Below are positions 62,832 to 64,000 of a stretch of 64,000 bases of DNA, in pieces. How positions within the stretch are numbered: the stretch's first letter is position 1; each line of letters starts with the position of its first letter. The DNA comes from Dermatophilaceae bacterium Soc4.6 (GTDB lineage: Bacteria > Actinomycetota > Actinomycetes > Actinomycetales > Dermatophilaceae): contig JAZGVH010000002.1 of the NCBI GenBank assembly GCA_039889245.1, positions 3,224,001 through 3,288,000 of the forward strand, given 5' to 3'. The notes under the pieces were generated by a model. That model saw nothing but the letters and a program-made list of their open reading frames with translations. It searched no databases and was not told where the DNA came from. A program made the translations under genes and the position numbers.

Positions 62832-64000
62832 ATGTACAAACCCGTCCTCGACGCCGTCGGAGGCTCGCTCTTCCTCACGGCCCTCCTCGCGATGGTGCCG
62901 CTGCTGCTGCTGTTCGTCATGCTCGGCGTGCTGCGGATCTCGGCCTGGAAGGCCGCCCTCGCCTCCCTGGCCGCCGCCGTGCTCATCGCCGTCGCCGTCT
63001 ACTCCATGCCCGTCGGGCAGGCGCTGCTCGCGGGCAGCGAAGGGGCGGCCTTTGGCTTCTTCCCCATCCTGTGGATCGTCATCAACGCGATCTGGGTCTA
63101 CAACATGACGGTGGCGACCGGGCACTTCGACGTGCTGCGCCGCTCCTTCGCGAAGGTCAGTGACGACCAGCGCATCCAGGCCGTCATCATCGCCTTCTGC
63201 TTCGGTGCCCTGCTGGAGGCCCTTGCCGGCTTCGGCACGCCGGTCGCCATCACCAGCGTCATGCTGATCGCGCTGGGCTTCCGTCCCCTCAAGGCGGCCG
63301 TGGTCGCTCTGGTCGCGAACACCGCCCCCGTCGCCTTCGGCGCCCTCGCCGTGCCGATCACCACGCTGGCCACGGTGAGCCAGCAGCCGGAGCACTCCCT
63401 CGCGCAGATGGTGGGGCGCCAGACGCCGATCCTCGCGATCTTCGTGCCCATGGCCCTGGTGTTCATCATCGACAAGGGCAAGGGTGTGCGTGAGACCCTG
63501 CCAGCCACCCTCACCTGCGGTGTCAGCTTCGCCATCGCGCAGTACGTCACCTCCAACTTCATCTCCACCCAGCTCACCGACATCGTCGCCTCGCTCGTCG
63601 GCGCCCTGTCGGTCGTCCTCCTGCTGCGCGTGTGGCAGCCGTCCGGCGCCTACGTCGAGACCGGTGACGACACGACGGGCACCAGTGCGGCATCCCGTAT
63701 CCCGGCTGGCTCCGCCACCCGAGCCGTCGGGGCCGGGTCGGGCGACGACCACCCGGTGGGTGCCGGGGTCGGCACCCTCGAGGAGCTCGCCGCCCGCGAC
63801 CGCGACGCCGTCGACTCCCGCAACGACGTGCTGAAGGCCTACTCGCCCTACCTGATCATCGTCGCGATCTTCGTCCTCACCCAGCTGCCCGGCATCAAGG
63901 ACGCCTTCGCCTCCAAGGTGCTCAACCCGTCGTTCCAGTGGCCGGGGCTGCACCTGCAGACCGCCGCGGGCAAGGCGTCGACGCTGCCGACCTTCAAGCT
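62832..64000 (+). CDS. L-lactate/glycolate permease, 5' part
   Basis: First 389 codons of an LctP/GlcA-family permease, cut by the window end (family about 550-570 aa). ATG 62832 follows an AGAGGTG ribosome site. About ten TM helices are visible in this part, with the family-typical EALAGFGTPVAITS (about 137-150, the GFGTP signature) and LVANTAPVAFGALAVPI. A hydrophilic Gly/Asp-rich loop (about 275-325, with GDDTTGTSAASRIPAGSAT) separates the helices at about 255-275 and 335-355. It imports glycolate or lactate, substrate of GlcDEF encoded upstream, and completes the operon. Confidence 0.9.
   Translation, partial: MYKPVLDAVGGSLFLTALLAMVPLLLLFVMLGVLRISAWKAALASLAAAVLIAVAVYSMPVGQALLAGSEGAAFGFFPILWIVINAIWVYNMTVATGHFDVLRRSFAKVSDDQRIQAVIIAFCFGALLEALAGFGTPVAITSVMLIALGFRPLKAAVVALVANTAPVAFGALAVPITTLATVSQQPEHSLAQMVGRQTPILAIFVPMALVFIIDKGKGVRETLPATLTCGVSFAIAQYVTSNFISTQLTDIVASLVGALSVVLLLRVWQPSGAYVETGDDTTGTSAASRIPAGSATRAVGAGSGDDHPVGAGVGTLEELAARDRDAVDSRNDVLKAYSPYLIIVAIFVLTQLPGIKDAFASKVLNPSFQWPGLHLQTAAGKASTLPTFK

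Overview
This is a 64 kb piece of a very GC-rich chromosome with third-codon-position GC bias strong enough to open long antisense frames, frequent GTG starts and 4-base stop/start overlaps. The gene content (PknG/GlnH/GlnX module, HtpX beside the nuo operon end, SCO7613-type membrane protein, YajQ, F420-type LLM oxidoreductase, DUF1206, GerMN lipoprotein) points to an actinobacterium, most likely Micrococcales and perhaps Intrasporangiaceae; the family-level placement is inference. It looks like ordinary chromosome: no phage, IS element or CRISPR array was seen, and the only clear gene remnant is a small general-stress-protein pseudogene.

Layout. 1-2036: end of the NADH dehydrogenase operon (nuoN, cut by the window edge) and htpX. 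2114-6744: a LacI-type regulator facing a four-gene sugar uptake operon (binding lipoprotein, permease, ATPase, universal stress protein), with a readable promoter and two operators. 7037-11066: yajQ, an isolated tRNA-Tyr, a methyltransferase fused to a DinB/DUF664-type domain, and a large zinc-ribbon membrane protein. 11250-11439: pseudogene. 11444-15720: a compact isoprenoid/polyketide cluster (Idi, FAD oxidoreductase, ICMT-like methyltransferase, type III PKS, UbiA prenyltransferase). 15760-21097: cation/proton antiporter, then sugar-nucleotide epimerase, glycosyltransferase, UPF0104 membrane protein and methyltransferase. 21191-27897: secreted S53 protease, zwf, a membrane protein, an LLM oxidoreductase and a class III aminotransferase. 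27931-34151: lipid-phosphate genes (lipid kinase, two PAP2 phosphatases), DUF1206 protein and a three-part flippase-like protein. 34216-37547: cupin, GerMN lipoprotein and a two-component system. 37715-38906: a small overlapping operon with a STAS-like protein.

39574-52287 is the most interesting region: ten genes on the minus strand, most joined by 4-base overlaps. Read in the direction of transcription they are TelA, an XpaC-like small protein, a CbxX/CfxQ AAA ATPase, a GlnX-like membrane protein, a GlnH-like lipoprotein, an unknown protein, a PknG-like kinase, a PP2C phosphatase, a VWA protein and an FHA protein. It combines the known amino-acid-sensing GlnH-GlnX-PknG relay with Ter-type stress components and a complete write/erase/read phosphorylation set. 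A similar C-x2-C zinc ribbon recurs in kinase, phosphatase and FHA protein. I propose it as a single membrane-to-cytoplasm signalling system.

52449-56762 holds an SRPBCC protein, a thioesterase, a UvrA paralogue lacking the length of DNA-repair UvrA, and a RelE/Phd toxin-antitoxin pair. 56930-64000 is a glycolate/glyoxylate operon: malate synthase, GlcD, GlcE, GlcF and a lactate/glycolate permease cut by the window edge, preceded by an IclR-like inverted repeat. Between genes I found several good hairpin terminators; no intergenic stretch exceeds 300 bases except 11067-11443, which holds the pseudogene. 6813-7036 and 23207-23389 show nothing I can name.
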